A stretch of DNA of 64,000 bases from positions 1 through 64,000 of the forward strand of contig NZ_CANMAX010000009.1 in NCBI RefSeq assembly GCF_947495995.1, read 5' to 3'. This document shows positions 41,759-51,100 of this stretch, piece after piece. The translations under genes were made by a program, and so were the position numbers. The notes below the pieces were generated by a model. That model saw nothing but the letters and a program-made list of their open reading frames with translations, made no database searches and was not told the origin of the DNA. The stretch's first letter is position 1. Each line of letters begins with the position of its first letter. The stretch comes from an uncultured Tenacibaculum sp. GTDB taxonomy: Bacteria > Bacteroidota > Bacteroidia > Flavobacteriales > Flavobacteriaceae.

Positions 41759-43696
41759 TTATTTTAGAATAACAGCGCTTCTTTCAGGAATTAATATGTT
41801 CGTATTATTTTCTTCAATTTCTATTTTAGAAGTGCTAAAAATAATCTCTGTTTTTTCTGATTTCTCTTTAGGTAATACAACTTGAGTAGGAGTTAATCCA
41901 ATATTAAAAGCAACAAAAATTTCTTCACCTTTATAATAACGTTTATATAATAATACTGCTGGATTGTCTTGTTTAATGTACTTAATTTCTCCATGAATTA
42001 AAACCGAATTTTCTTTTCTTATTTTTATGATTTTCTGATAAAAGCTGAAAAGTTCATTATTAAACTTTACCTGATCTGTTGGTCTTTTTAATCCAAGAGG
42101 ATGAGTTGTTTCATCTTCAAAAGTAAACTCTGGCCAAATTAAAGGTTTTCTACACGAAGGATCATCTGCTCCCCACATTCCCATTTCGTCTCCAGCATAA
42201 ATATGTGGAGCGCCAAAATAAGTGTGTTGGTGAGTAATCAATAACTTTAAGGTTTTTAGTGTAGCATTATCTGGTTTATGAATTTTATAATCTGGATTTT
42301 CATGAGTTTTACATCCGAATTTATATTGGGTATTATTAAATAAAGAAGTAAGCAATCGTGGTGTGTCAAAACCTCCAGTATAATTCATCATTACATAGTT
42401 ATTCGCTTTTCTAATACCTTTAGTAAAAGTTTGCAGACTATCAATAAATTGATGAGCGGTAATGTTTTTTGGAGTAGTACTAAAGAATTGTCTTGAAGCT
42501 CTATACCATCTGTAATTCATCACAGCATCGAAAATACTATCTTTTAAAAATGGTTCTGGATTTAACAGTTTGTCTGGCCATTGTTCCCACCAAATCTCTC
42601 CTAATAAATATGCATCAGGATTAATATCTCGAACTTGTTTTCTAAAATCTTTCCAGAAATTTAAAGGCATTTCACCAGCTACGTCTAAACGATAACCGTC
42701 TACACCATCAGAAGGGTCACCATCACCATTCGGATCTAACCATCGTTTTGTAATACTGAAAATATGATTTTTTACAGCATCACTATATACATTTCCTTCA
42801 AAGGCATTTACTTTAACTGATAAATCTTGTTTCTGAGTTTCTTTTATTTCAGGAAGTTCATGAACACCAGACCAACCATGATATTTGAATTCATTTTTTT
42901 GAGTTTCAGGATTATCAAATTCATCAATCCAATACCAATCTTTATATTTCGATTTTTCTTGATTTTTTAAAACATCTTGCCAAGCCCAAAATGTTCCTCC
43001 CGTATGATTCCAAGAATAATCTAAAATTACTTTAATATTTCTTTTATGAAAAGCATCAATAACCTTTAAAAATAATTTATCCGCTTCAGTAAATTGCCAA
43101 GTGCTAGGATCGTCAGGTGTTTCATTATTAATAGTCTCAATATCTTTTTTAGGATTCGGACCAAAATTACGATCGATGTGTCTCCAGTTTCTAGCATCGT
43201 ATTTATGTAACGATGGTGCATCGTTTAAAGGTCTAAAGTAAATAGCTGTTACACCTAAAGAATCTAAATAATTTACTTTATCTAACACACCTTGCAAATC
43301 ACCCCCATAACGTCTTAACTGAACTTTATCAACGAATTTTGTTAGTGTATTTCCGTAGAAATCTTTATGGTTTTTATAATCGTCAAAAAAAGAATCTTCT
43401 TTATACCAATCTTGAGTCCAAGGAGTCACTTTCCAATCTTTAGGAACAAATCCTGGGTAAGAGCCTTGAATATCTGCTACAGAAGGATCGTTAGAAGTAT
43501 CTCCATTATAAAAACGTTCAACTGCGATTTCGTACCAAACAACTTCTTTTGCCCATTTTGGTGGTGCGTCTAAAAGTGTTTCCGCTATATTTTCTGTCTG
43601 AACTTCTTTTTGAACCTCTTTTTTACAACTTAAAGAGAGTGAAAGTAATGTTACAAATACGAATTGTTTGATTATTGTAGTGTGATGAAACCTCAT
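41759..43696 (-). CDS. GH13 alpha-amylase-family lipoprotein with altered region IV
   Basis: 645 residues. Lipidated at SLSC. GH13 motifs: region I ILDYSWNHTG (Asp226, Asn230, His231), region II GYRLDVAGE with nucleophile Asp338, region III LLGEIWWE with acid/base Glu367, and region IV NYTGGFDTPR with Asp444. Region IV normally reads N/S-His-Asp; here the His is Phe443. The C-terminal beta domain is at about 560-645. It should act on alpha-glucans in the periplasm or on the cell surface; the substrate is affected by the missing His. It follows the cyclophilin-like gene by 13 bases. Confidence 0.88.
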   Translation of the reverse strand: MRFHHTTIIKQFVFVTLLSLSLSCKKEVQKEVQTENIAETLLDAPPKWAKEVVWYEIAVERFYNGDTSNDPSVADIQGSYPGFVPKDWKVTPWTQDWYKEDSFFDDYKNHKDFYGNTLTKFVDKVQLRRYGGDLQGVLDKVNYLDSLGVTAIYFRPLNDAPSLHKYDARNWRHIDRNFGPNPKKDIETINNETPDDPSTWQFTEADKLFLKVIDAFHKRNIKVILDYSWNHTGGTFWAWQDVLKNQEKSKYKDWYWIDEFDNPETQKNEFKYHGWSGVHELPEIKETQKQDLSVKVNAFEGNVYSDAVKNHIFSITKRWLDPNGDGDPSDGVDGYRLDVAGEMPLNFWKDFRKQVRDINPDAYLLGEIWWEQWPDKLLNPEPFLKDSIFDAVMNYRWYRASRQFFSTTPKNITAHQFIDSLQTFTKGIRKANNYVMMNYTGGFDTPRLLTSLFNNTQYKFGCKTHENPDYKIHKPDNATLKTLKLLITHQHTYFGAPHIYAGDEMGMWGADDPSCRKPLIWPEFTFEDETTHPLGLKRPTDQVKFNNELFSFYQKIIKIRKENSVLIHGEIKYIKQDNPAVLLYKRYYKGEEIFVAFNIGLTPTQVVLPKEKSEKTEIIFSTSKIEIEENNTNILIPERSAVILK

Positions 43697-43709
43697 AAGT
43701 AAGCAGAAA

Positions 43710-44090
43710 TTAAATTAATTCTAGAGCTGTATCAGAAGCAATATTACTCATTTCTGATATGGCTTTGAAAGTACCTATTTTAATACCCGGACTAGAAGTT
43801 CTCGGCTTTGTGCCGTCTCCATAGCTGGTATTTCCATACATAAAAAGAATTCCGAATTTTCCTTTTTCTTTCGGAGAACGCCAATACACTACATCACCAA
43901 CGTCAAAAATTTCTTTTTGATTTCCATCAAATTCAATATCTAAATCGTATTGATAAAAGAAAACTTCACCTCCAATATTATTCGCAACTCCTTTTAAAGA
44001 AATATGATGTAAAAGTTGTTGACACATATAAGAAGAAGTATCCCAGTGTATTTCTATTCGATTATCGTTGTATTGAAGTAATCCTTTCAT
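43710..44090 (-). CDS. Cyclophilin-like (Cyclophil_like2/DUF3830) domain protein
   Basis: 126 residues. The segment FDVGDVVYWRSPKEKGKFGI, then LFMYGNTSYGDGTKPRTSSP, matches the bacterial cyclophilin-like barrel family (TM1367-type). No signal peptide. Members resemble cyclophilin but lack its catalytic residues; function unknown. It directly precedes the GH13 gene. Weak linkage: similar pairings may be accidental. Confidence 0.75.
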   Translation of the reverse strand: MKGLLQYNDNRIEIHWDTSSYMCQQLLHHISLKGVANNIGGEVFFYQYDLDIEFDGNQKEIFDVGDVVYWRSPKEKGKFGILFMYGNTSYGDGTKPRTSSPGIKIGTFKAISEMSNIASDTALELI

Positions 44091-44206
44091 TTTTTAAATA
44101 AGTTCTTTAGAAAGGATCAAGTTAACTATTTTGAATATAGTATAACATGACTTTAACTCTTAATTTTAAGAGATGAATTTGAGAAAATTAATTTTAATGT
44201 AACTAC

Positions 44207-44251
44207 AAAAAAATAGCACTAATATTAAATTTTACTTTAACATTAGTGCTA
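44207..44251 (-). terminator. Terminator of the minus-strand lipoprotein gene
   Basis: TAGCACTAAT pairs with ATTAGTGCTA; in minus-strand reading it is followed by Ts (44206-44213). It lies 23 bases after the lipoprotein stop. Confidence 0.8.
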
Positions 44252-44273
44252 ATAAAAAACGATAAACGTTGTT

Positions 44274-45035
44274 TTATGCTTGTTCTTCTTTATTCTTTTG
44301 AGTGTTGATTAAAGCAATTAAGTTTTTTAATGGAGTTTTGATTGTAGATGATTTTGCAACTTCTAATATTGAAGTGGCTTTCTTTAATAATCGATCATAA
44401 TCAGCATCCGGATAAACCTGAATTAGTTGCTTAAAATACTTATCTAACCCTTTAGCATAATCTTCTTTTTCTTTTTCATAGAAAGAATTTTCTTTAGCTG
44501 CTAAACTTAAATAGTTAGCATAATTTCTGATTAATTTCTTAATGCTAGGTTCAATATTTTCTTCTACTTCTTCTGATAATGGATCTTTAGATTTTGCTAC
44601 AACTTGATCAAATTCGATATCAAAAGCAGCAAGTTGTAATCCTAAACCAAATTGCCAGATTGCAAGCATTTCTTTTCCGTATAGAAATTTATCGCTAGTA
44701 TCGGTAATAGCATAAATTTTATTCATTTCATTCCATTGTGAAATAAAGTTAGCAGCTATTTTACTTTTTTGGTTTAAATCTAGATCGTTGTTGTCTAAAA
44801 GTACTTTATAATTATCTGGGTTTGTTAATTTCTCTAAAATAACTCTTTGCTCAGGATTGTCGAAGGTTGGTTTTGTTTCATTGTCTTCGTAAGTAAACCT
44901 TAAATCAAAAATAGCTTTGTCATAATCATTAACATCCCAATATTCTTTATCTATTGGAAAATTGTGTTTTTCAGTCTTACAACTTATAAAGTTCACAGCC
45001 AGTAATAGGACTATAAAAACGGTACTTTTTTTCAT
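44274..45035 (-). CDS. Unknown lipoprotein, 253 aa
   Basis: I start at ATG 45035 (MKKSTVF); an ATG 12 codons upstream gives a non-signal-like N-terminus. The lipobox is FISC. The mature part is highly helical and acidic (KEYWDVNDYDKAIFDLRF, then SKIAANFISQWNEMNKIYAI; a Lys/Glu-rich region near the C-terminus). No family recognised. Monocistronic with a terminator downstream. Confidence 0.75.
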   Translation of the reverse strand: MKKSTVFIVLLLAVNFISCKTEKHNFPIDKEYWDVNDYDKAIFDLRFTYEDNETKPTFDNPEQRVILEKLTNPDNYKVLLDNNDLDLNQKSKIAANFISQWNEMNKIYAITDTSDKFLYGKEMLAIWQFGLGLQLAAFDIEFDQVVAKSKDPLSEEVEENIEPSIKKLIRNYANYLSLAAKENSFYEKEKEDYAKGLDKYFKQLIQVYPDADYDRLLKKATSILEVAKSSTIKTPLKNLIALINTQKNKEEQA

Positions 45036-45253
45036 CAAATGAAGTTTTTTGTTTTTCAAAATTCGCCACAAATTTAAAAAACTGATTGGTTTGATAATGA
45101 ACCTTTTATGTTAACTGTATGTATAGTATAAAACGACACAATAATTGTGTTTTTTATATTATAAAATGCATTTTTCATATCATTTTAGATGAAGTTTCCT
45201 ATTGTTTTTAACATTATGTAGGTGCTTTTTAACACTAAAAAGAAGAAAGAATT

Positions 45254-45802
45254 TTAAGATTTTTCAGTTTTAGCGATAATAGCTGTAAATACAGATTCGT
45301 AGTATTGACTATATTCAGGCAGAAGAACATTTTCGTACTCCGATGTTTTATTTAGAATATCTAAATCATAAAGTTGTAGTCCAGCTACTTCACTTTCTTG
45401 TATGATTAATTCTTCAACAGGAACATTCAATTCAGTAATAAATACATGATGAAATTCATTATCAATAATTCCATTCGGATGATTGACTTGGTGTTTTCGA
45501 GTTCCTATTTTTATTAGGTTTTCTGGTTTAACCTTAAATCCGATTTCTTCTTCAACTTCTCTAATGGCAGCTTCTTCAATAATTTCTCCAGCTCCAATAT
45601 GACCTGCAACAGAAATATCCCATAATCCAGGGAAAACTTTTTTTGTGAAAGCTCTTTGCTGAAGTAAAATCTTGTGATCTTTAGTATATATCCAAATATG
45701 AACAGTAGGGTGGAAGTAACCGAATTTATGGGCTTTTGATTTTAAACAAGTTTTTCCGGTGTAATTTCCTTGTTCATCAACAATATCAATTAATTCATCC
45801 AT
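45254..45802 (-). CDS. Nudix hydrolase, IPP-isomerase-like
   Basis: 182 residues. Nudix box GHIGAGEIIEEAAIREVEEEIG. The N-terminus (LIDIVDEQGNYTGKTCLKSKAH and FHPTVHIWIYTKDHKILLQQR) resembles the type that is often annotated isopentenyl-diphosphate isomerase or YfcD. YfcD-like house-cleaning activity is possible. It starts 1 base after the PLP enzyme gene stop and is co-transcribed with it. Confidence 0.9.
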   Translation of the reverse strand: MDELIDIVDEQGNYTGKTCLKSKAHKFGYFHPTVHIWIYTKDHKILLQQRAFTKKVFPGLWDISVAGHIGAGEIIEEAAIREVEEEIGFKVKPENLIKIGTRKHQVNHPNGIIDNEFHHVFITELNVPVEELIIQESEVAGLQLYDLDILNKTSEYENVLLPEYSQYYESVFTAIIAKTEKS

Positions 45803-45803
45803 G

Positions 45804-46952
45804 CTAAGAAATTTCTGAAATAATGCATTGCGTTAATTTTTCGAAATGAGCTTCAGTATTATACAAATGACATGAAATTCGAATATAATCACCTCTAAAA
45901 GAAACGAATATTTTATTTTGAGATAGCTTTTCTTTTAAAGCATCTTTATTTATTGAATTAGGCAATTTTATACCGAATAAATGCTTCGCTCTAAATTCAT
46001 CGTTTTCAATACTACAACCAGCTTCTTTAAGTTTTAATACTGATGTTTTAGTGATTTGATGACAATAGTTTTGAATATCAATTGCACTCCATTCAAGTAA
46101 TTGAGTGATGGCAGCAATTTGCATTTGAACATAAATAAAACTTCCATGTTCGCCTACAGAGTAACGATTGGCTAGTGGTTTATATTCAGATGCATAATTT
46201 GTTAAATTACTAAGGTTTTCACTTCCCAAACGATTAGCCCAATTTTCTTCTATAGGATTACCATTGTCGAAATATGATCCGAAGTAAGCATAACCACATC
46301 CATAAGGACCAAAAAGCCATTTATAACCAGCACAAATCATAGCATCTGGTTGAATTTCTTCTACAGAAAAAGATAAGACTCCAACAGATTGACTTCCGTC
46401 TATAATTAATAACGCATTGTGTTGTGTTGTTTTCTCTCGAATAGCTTTTACATCAAATATGGTTCCGTTAGCCCAGTGAATATTTCCCAGTGCTATAAGC
46501 CCAGTTTTATCATTAATTGCTTCTAAAATTGCACGATTCCAAAGCTCACCATTTTCTTGTTGAGCCACAATTTTAAGAGTTGCGTTGTACTTCTTTGCTA
46601 ATTTTTCCCAGATATAATAATTACTAGGAAATTGCTCTTCAATCAATACAATTTCACTGTCTTCAGTTAAGGTAATGTTATTAGCAATAGTAGCTAATCC
46701 GTAAGAAACAGATGGAATATTGGCAATCCTATTGTAATCATCAACATCGATAAGTTGTGCAAATAATTTTTTAAGTTTAGTAACCGGATTGAAAAAGTCT
46801 GAACTTGGAATTAAATAAGGTTTACTTTTTTCCATCACGGCTTTTATTCCAGCTTCTTCTATGCTTTTAAAAGAAGGGGAAAGACTAGCTATATTTAAGT
46901 AGGTAATATCTTCAGGAATATCAAATAAATCTTTTTGATGTGTTAAGCTCAT
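45804..46952 (-). CDS. Class V aminotransferase (cysteine desulfurase-like fold)
   Basis: 382 residues. PLP fold type I class V: IIDGSQSVGVLSFSVEEIQP holds the Asp that contacts the pyridine nitrogen, and CAGYKWLFGPYGCGYAYF holds the PLP lysine. The protein starts MSLTHQKDLFDIPEDITYLN and has YSVGEHGSFI. No cysteine-loop of NifS type is obvious. It could be a desulfurase, epimerase or kynureninase-like enzyme; cannot be separated by eye. Followed by a Nudix hydrolase gene. Confidence 0.88.
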   Translation of the reverse strand: MSLTHQKDLFDIPEDITYLNIASLSPSFKSIEEAGIKAVMEKSKPYLIPSSDFFNPVTKLKKLFAQLIDVDDYNRIANIPSVSYGLATIANNITLTEDSEIVLIEEQFPSNYYIWEKLAKKYNATLKIVAQQENGELWNRAILEAINDKTGLIALGNIHWANGTIFDVKAIREKTTQHNALLIIDGSQSVGVLSFSVEEIQPDAMICAGYKWLFGPYGCGYAYFGSYFDNGNPIEENWANRLGSENLSNLTNYASEYKPLANRYSVGEHGSFIYVQMQIAAITQLLEWSAIDIQNYCHQITKTSVLKLKEAGCSIENDEFRAKHLFGIKLPNSINKDALKEKLSQNKIFVSFRGDYIRISCHLYNTEAHFEKLTQCIISEIS

Positions 46953-47081
46953 TTGTATTGATTTTCCATAAAAATAAAAAATGTCATTTTGAACTTTTGT
47001 TAAAATCGTATTAGATTTTTAAACTTGTTCAAAATACTACAAAATACATACTCCTGTTTAGTTATCTTATGAATTATACTA

Positions 47082-47990
47082 TCATTCATAATCTAATTTG
47101 TTTTCTGGAACAGTAAAACGCCTTATTTTTCCATTATGTTTACCTTTTAAATCTTTTAGAAACATCGATGTAAAAGAGATGATTTTTTTATGAAAAGTAA
47201 TACTATCTATTGGTTTATTATAACAAGAAAAATAAAAAACACCATAATTATTAGCGCTAATTCTAGGAGCAAAGAGTTTAACCAAACCACGTTGGTTTAT
47301 CTTTTCATCTTTTAATTCTACCTCACTTAAAACAATTTTTGAAAATTGAATGCTGTCTAGTTTTGCTAATTTTTCTTTTTTTGATTCAAAAACGAAACTA
47401 AAGTGGTTATTAGGCTTTTCATTAATGCGCTTGGCTAAATGTTTTTTTTGCTTTTCGGTATAGTAATAAAAATAAGAAACTTTAAATCGGTAATTTGTAT
47501 CAATAGTGTTTGTTTGCATTAATTTTACCTCTTGATTTTTAAAGGCATTCAAAGCAAAAATGTTATAACCTAAACTGTCTTTTTTATTAAAAAAATCATT
47601 TATATAATTAATATCCTCTTCATTTTTTTGAATAGTATTATAGCCAATACTATAAGGATTTTTATAATTATCGCGATATCTTCTATTAGCTTGCAAAAGA
47701 GTTGTAATAGTTCTAGTAGTATCGTTAGTGAAGACTAAAAACTCATTATGTTTTTTAGCTTCTTCGTTCTCTAAATTGTTAAGTTCTATTAATTTTTTAT
47801 TTCTTTCTTGTATAGTAGCGTTAGCTTCAGAAATACTACCTCCATGTAGTATTAATTCACGTTCTTTTTTTTCTTTATATGCTTTTATAAGTCCAGGTCC
47901 AAACCATTGAAATAGAAAAAAGGCGAGCGTACCTCCATAAATTAATATTTTTAAACCTAAATATTGATAATCAAATTTTTCTTTTACCAT
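47082..47990 (-). CDS. Unknown membrane-anchored protein, 302 aa
   Basis: One N-terminal helix (about residues 11-31, LKILIYGGTLAFFLFQWFGP) then a Lys/Glu-rich coiled-coil stretch (KEKKERELILHGG, EERNKKLIELNN) and a mostly beta C-terminal domain. This suggests a single-pass membrane protein with an extracytoplasmic domain. No family recognised. It sits alone between the class V enzyme and the M42 operon terminator. A 16-bp palindrome lies 12 bases upstream of its ATG. Confidence 0.65.
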   Translation of the reverse strand: MVKEKFDYQYLGLKILIYGGTLAFFLFQWFGPGLIKAYKEKKERELILHGGSISEANATIQERNKKLIELNNLENEEAKKHNEFLVFTNDTTRTITTLLQANRRYRDNYKNPYSIGYNTIQKNEEDINYINDFFNKKDSLGYNIFALNAFKNQEVKLMQTNTIDTNYRFKVSYFYYYTEKQKKHLAKRINEKPNNHFSFVFESKKEKLAKLDSIQFSKIVLSEVELKDEKINQRGLVKLFAPRISANNYGVFYFSCYNKPIDSITFHKKIISFTSMFLKDLKGKHNGKIRRFTVPENKLDYE

Positions 47991-48002
47991 TTTCTAAAAT
48001 TA

Positions 48003-48018
48003 ATATTGATATCAATAT
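48003..48018. promoter_or_regulatory. 16-bp palindrome upstream of the unknown membrane protein gene
   Basis: ATATTGATATCAATAT is a perfect dyad 12 bases upstream of the minus-strand ATG at 47990. It could be an operator, but AT-rich dyads of this size arise by chance, so the claim is weak. Confidence 0.3.
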
Positions 48019-48033
48019 ATTACCAAAAAAATA

Positions 48034-48067
48034 AACCCTTACAGATGGATCAATATCTGTAAGGGTT
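48034..48067 (-). terminator. Terminator of the Nudix-acyltransferase-M42 operon
   Basis: AACCCTTACAGAT pairs with ATCTGTAAGGGTT around an 8-base loop. Read on the minus strand it is followed by a T-rich run, 21 bases after the M42 stop. Confidence 0.85.
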
Positions 48068-48088
48068 AAAAATATTTTTGAATTTTTC

Positions 48089-49180
48089 TTACTTAAAGTA
48101 AGAAAAATCTTCTCCGTCTTCTATTTTTAATAAAGCTTGGTATATCATTTTTATTACATTCTCAACATCTTCTCTGTGAACCATTTCTACAGTTGTATGC
48201 ATATAACGTAATGGTAAAGAAATTAAAGCAGAAGCAACACCACCATTACTGTAAGCAAAAGCATCAGTATCTGTTCCTGTAGCTCTAGATAAAGCAGAAC
48301 GTTGAAAAGGAATTTCATTTTCTTCAGCTCCTTCAATAATTAAATCACGTAACTTTTGTTGTACAGCAGGTGCGTAAGCTATAACTGGACCTTTACCCAT
48401 TTCTAAATGACCTTGTTTCTTCTGGTCAATCATAGGTGTAGTTGTATCATGAGTTACATCTGTAACAATAGCTACGTTAGGTTTTATTGTTTCAGTGATC
48501 ATTTCTGCACCACGTAAACCAATTTCTTCCTGTACAGAATTTGTGATATATAAACCGAAAGGTAATTCTTTTTTATTCTCGTGAAGTAAACGAGCTACTT
48601 CAGCAATCATAAAACCACCCATTCTGTTGTCTAAAGCTCTACATACAAACTTGTCTCCGTTTAATACATGGAATTCATCTGGGTATGTAATTACACATCC
48701 TACGTGAACACCTAAAGCTTCAACTTCTTCTTTGTTTGCACAACCAACATCAATAAAAATATTATCTGGTTTAGGTGGAGTTTCGTTTCCGCGATCTCTT
48801 GTATGAATCGCTGGCCAACCGAATACACCTTTTACAATACCATTTTTTGTGTGGATGTTTACTACTTTACTTGGCGCAATTTGATGGTCACTTCCACCAT
48901 TTCTAATCACATAAATTAATCCTTTTTCAGAAATATAATTTACATACCAAGAAATTTCATCTGCATGTCCTTCTATAACTACCTTGTATTTAGCATCTGG
49001 ATTGATAACTCCAACTGCACTACCATAAGTATCGGTAATAAAATCATCGACATATGGTTTTAGGTATTCCATCCATATTTTTTGCCCTTCCCATTCATAA
49101 CCTGTAGGAGCAGCATTATTAAGATATCTTTCTAAAAAATCAAGTGATTTTTCATTTAATATAGATTTGTCTTTAGACAT
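48089..49180 (-). CDS. M42 family glutamyl aminopeptidase-type metallopeptidase
   Basis: 363 residues. Features of M42: GHADEISWYVNYISEKG (zinc His and Asp), ALDNRMGGFM (bridging Asp), NSVQEEIGLRGAE (catalytic Glu pair), VTDVTHDT and the final MHTTVEMVHREDVE (last His ligand). Such enzymes are dodecameric cytoplasmic aminopeptidases. It ends the operon with the PlsC-type acyltransferase and CoA pyrophosphatase genes; a functional link is unclear. Confidence 0.94.
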   Translation of the reverse strand: MSKDKSILNEKSLDFLERYLNNAAPTGYEWEGQKIWMEYLKPYVDDFITDTYGSAVGVINPDAKYKVVIEGHADEISWYVNYISEKGLIYVIRNGGSDHQIAPSKVVNIHTKNGIVKGVFGWPAIHTRDRGNETPPKPDNIFIDVGCANKEEVEALGVHVGCVITYPDEFHVLNGDKFVCRALDNRMGGFMIAEVARLLHENKKELPFGLYITNSVQEEIGLRGAEMITETIKPNVAIVTDVTHDTTTPMIDQKKQGHLEMGKGPVIAYAPAVQQKLRDLIIEGAEENEIPFQRSALSRATGTDTDAFAYSNGGVASALISLPLRYMHTTVEMVHREDVENVIKMIYQALLKIEDGEDFSYFK

Positions 49181-49216
49181 AATATTAGATTTTATTTTTT
49201 AGTATTCTTTGTACTT

Positions 49217-50035
49217 CTATTCTTTTTTATCAACACCCCAGAAGCTTCTACTTTCGATAAATTCTTCTTGTTCCTTTAATTGTTGAGGTGTTAATACTTT
49301 TAAGAATGAAGGATGTTGTTCTATGGCATATTCGATTTTTTCAACAATACTTTCGATACTTTCATTATCGTAATCAATTTCCAACGGATCTTTAATTACC
49401 ATAGATTGTAACACATTACGTTTTTTAATCATTAATCCTTTTTTATCGAAAGATCTTCTGAATCCATCAATAACGATAGGTACAACAATTGGCTTAAATG
49501 TTTTGATAATGTGAGCAGTTCCTCTACGAATTGGTTTGAAAGGCGTTGTAGTTCCTTGCGGAAATGTAATAACCCAACCATCATCTAAAGCTTTTCCAAT
49601 ATTAGAAATATCAGACATTTTTACTTGACGATTGATGTTTTTTCCAGCGCTTCTCCAAGTACGTTCAACAGAAACAGAACCAGTGTATGCAAAAATTCTA
49701 GGTAGAAGTCCAGAACGCATAGTTTCACCAGCTGCTACATAGTAAACATTCAATTTTGGTTTCCATAAATAACCAATGTTTTTAATATTATCATCTCTAC
49801 CTTTTAAGGAAGCATTAAAAACGTGTATCATCGCAGCTACGTCTGCAAAATACGTTTGATGATTAGATATAAATAGTATGTTTTTGTCTGGTAATTGTCT
49901 TAAAATATCTGATCCTTCGATTTGTAGTTCGTTAAAACTTCTATAACGGCCGTGAGAAATAATTCCTAAAATTTGAATTAAAAACCTCTTTATAAACAAA
50001 ATATGGCCAAAAGGATTCCTTTTAAACAGGGGCAT
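49217..50035 (-). CDS. PlsC-type 1-acyl-glycerol-3-phosphate acyltransferase
   Basis: 272 residues. The acyltransferase motifs are ISNHQTYFADVAAM (H-x4-D), and FPQGTTTPFKPIRRG in place of the usual FPEGTRS. A short hydrophobic segment at about 12-25 anchors it. It should transfer acyl groups to lysophosphatidic acid or a related lipid. The Glu of motif III is Gln. Transcribed between the CoA pyrophosphatase and M42 genes. Confidence 0.88.
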   Translation of the reverse strand: MPLFKRNPFGHILFIKRFLIQILGIISHGRYRSFNELQIEGSDILRQLPDKNILFISNHQTYFADVAAMIHVFNASLKGRDDNIKNIGYLWKPKLNVYYVAAGETMRSGLLPRIFAYTGSVSVERTWRSAGKNINRQVKMSDISNIGKALDDGWVITFPQGTTTPFKPIRRGTAHIIKTFKPIVVPIVIDGFRRSFDKKGLMIKKRNVLQSMVIKDPLEIDYDNESIESIVEKIEYAIEQHPSFLKVLTPQQLKEQEEFIESRSFWGVDKKE

Positions 50036-50076
50036 ATAGTATTCTTTAGTTAAACAAATTTACAAAAGATTTTTAA

Positions 50077-50709
50077 TCATGATTCTTTTATCAAATCTTT
50101 TATTTCAGATAAGATCATAGCTGTAGCGCCCCAAACGATGTATCCATTAAATTTAAAACATGGTACTTCGATGTTTTTCATGTACGAAGTATTCATTTCA
50201 ATTGAAGATACTAAACTATCATCTAATAGATCTTTTAAGGAAACTTCTATTGTGTTAGCGACTTCTTCATTGATTATAAATTCTGGTTTTTCATCTGAAA
50301 ATCCAATAAAAGGAGTCACCATAAAATTACTTGGAGGAATGTAAGTATCAGACATTTGTTTTATTAATGTAATAGTATTTCTATGGATACCAACTTCTTC
50401 CTCAAGTTCTCTAAGTGCCGTGTCCTCTAGGTCTTTATCAACGTCGTCTACCTTTCCGCCAGGAAAACTTATTTGAGCAGAGTGTGTTCCTTTATAGCTT
50501 GCTCTCTTGGTAAGAAGAAAAAACATTTCTCCTTCACTATTAGGATAAAATAGGCAAAATACAGCTGCTTTTCGTGGATTACTTTTTTTTATGGTTTCCT
50601 CAGAGATTTTAATTCTTATTTCAGGAACTAATTTGAACTGAGAAGTTAAACCTCCTAAAGGCTTGGTTTTTAGTTGTCGTATGTGTGATTTAAATTGAGT
50701 AAAATCCAT
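50077..50709 (-). CDS. Nudix hydrolase, CoA pyrophosphatase (NudL) type
   Basis: 210 residues. UPF0035/CoA-pyrophosphatase features: RKAAVFCLFYP then the box ISFPGGKVDDVDKDLEDTAL with RELEEEVG, plus SYKGTHSAQ before it. The long segment after the box (SDTYIPPSNFMVTPFIGF) is typical of NudL. It hydrolyses CoA or acyl-CoA to phosphopantetheine products. First gene of a three-gene minus-strand operon. Confidence 0.92.
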   Translation of the reverse strand: MDFTQFKSHIRQLKTKPLGGLTSQFKLVPEIRIKISEETIKKSNPRKAAVFCLFYPNSEGEMFFLLTKRASYKGTHSAQISFPGGKVDDVDKDLEDTALRELEEEVGIHRNTITLIKQMSDTYIPPSNFMVTPFIGFSDEKPEFIINEEVANTIEVSLKDLLDDSLVSSIEMNTSYMKNIEVPCFKFNGYIVWGATAMILSEIKDLIKES

Positions 50710-50794
50710 TTAAGGTGTTACTTTTTTTCGTTTTTAGGGTCTAATAGTATAGTAAAACCTTTGTTTTGGTTGAACTATAACAAAAAATAAAAAT

Positions 50795-51097
50795 ATGAAT
50801 ACAGAAAATAAATACCAAAAATTGATTTTAAGTATCTTTTTTGACCTTGTAGGTTATGCTTCTTTTATAATTCCTTTTTTAGGAGAAGTTATAGATATCT
50901 TTTGGGCACCTGCATCAGCTTATATTTTGACGAAAATGTATAAAGGAAATAAAGGGAAAATTGCAGGAGCTATTTCTTTTATTGAAGAAATTTTACCTGG
51001 ATTAGATATTATTCCAACCTTTACATTAATGTGGTTGTACACTTACGTGTTTACAGCAAAAAAGGATAAAGAAATTAGAAAAACAATAGAAGTTTAA
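50795..51097 (+). CDS. Small conserved-looking membrane protein, 100 aa
   Basis: Two or three hydrophobic segments: about 11-28 (ILSIFFDLVGYASFIIPFLG), 34-44, and 66-90 (GLDIIPTFTLMWLYTYVF). The start is NTENKYQKLI. No annotated family I can name with confidence. Divergent from the CoA pyrophosphatase gene and tail-to-tail with the DUF6787 gene, 3 bases apart. Confidence 0.7.
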   Translation: MNTENKYQKLILSIFFDLVGYASFIIPFLGEVIDIFWAPASAYILTKMYKGNKGKIAGAISFIEEILPGLDIIPTFTLMWLYTYVFTAKKDKEIRKTIEV

Positions 51098-51100
51098 GAA

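Noticed and set aside
48003..48018. 16-bp palindrome as a firm operator
   Set aside because: It is entirely A/T plus one GATATC core, so a chance dyad is likely; it is listed only at low confidence.
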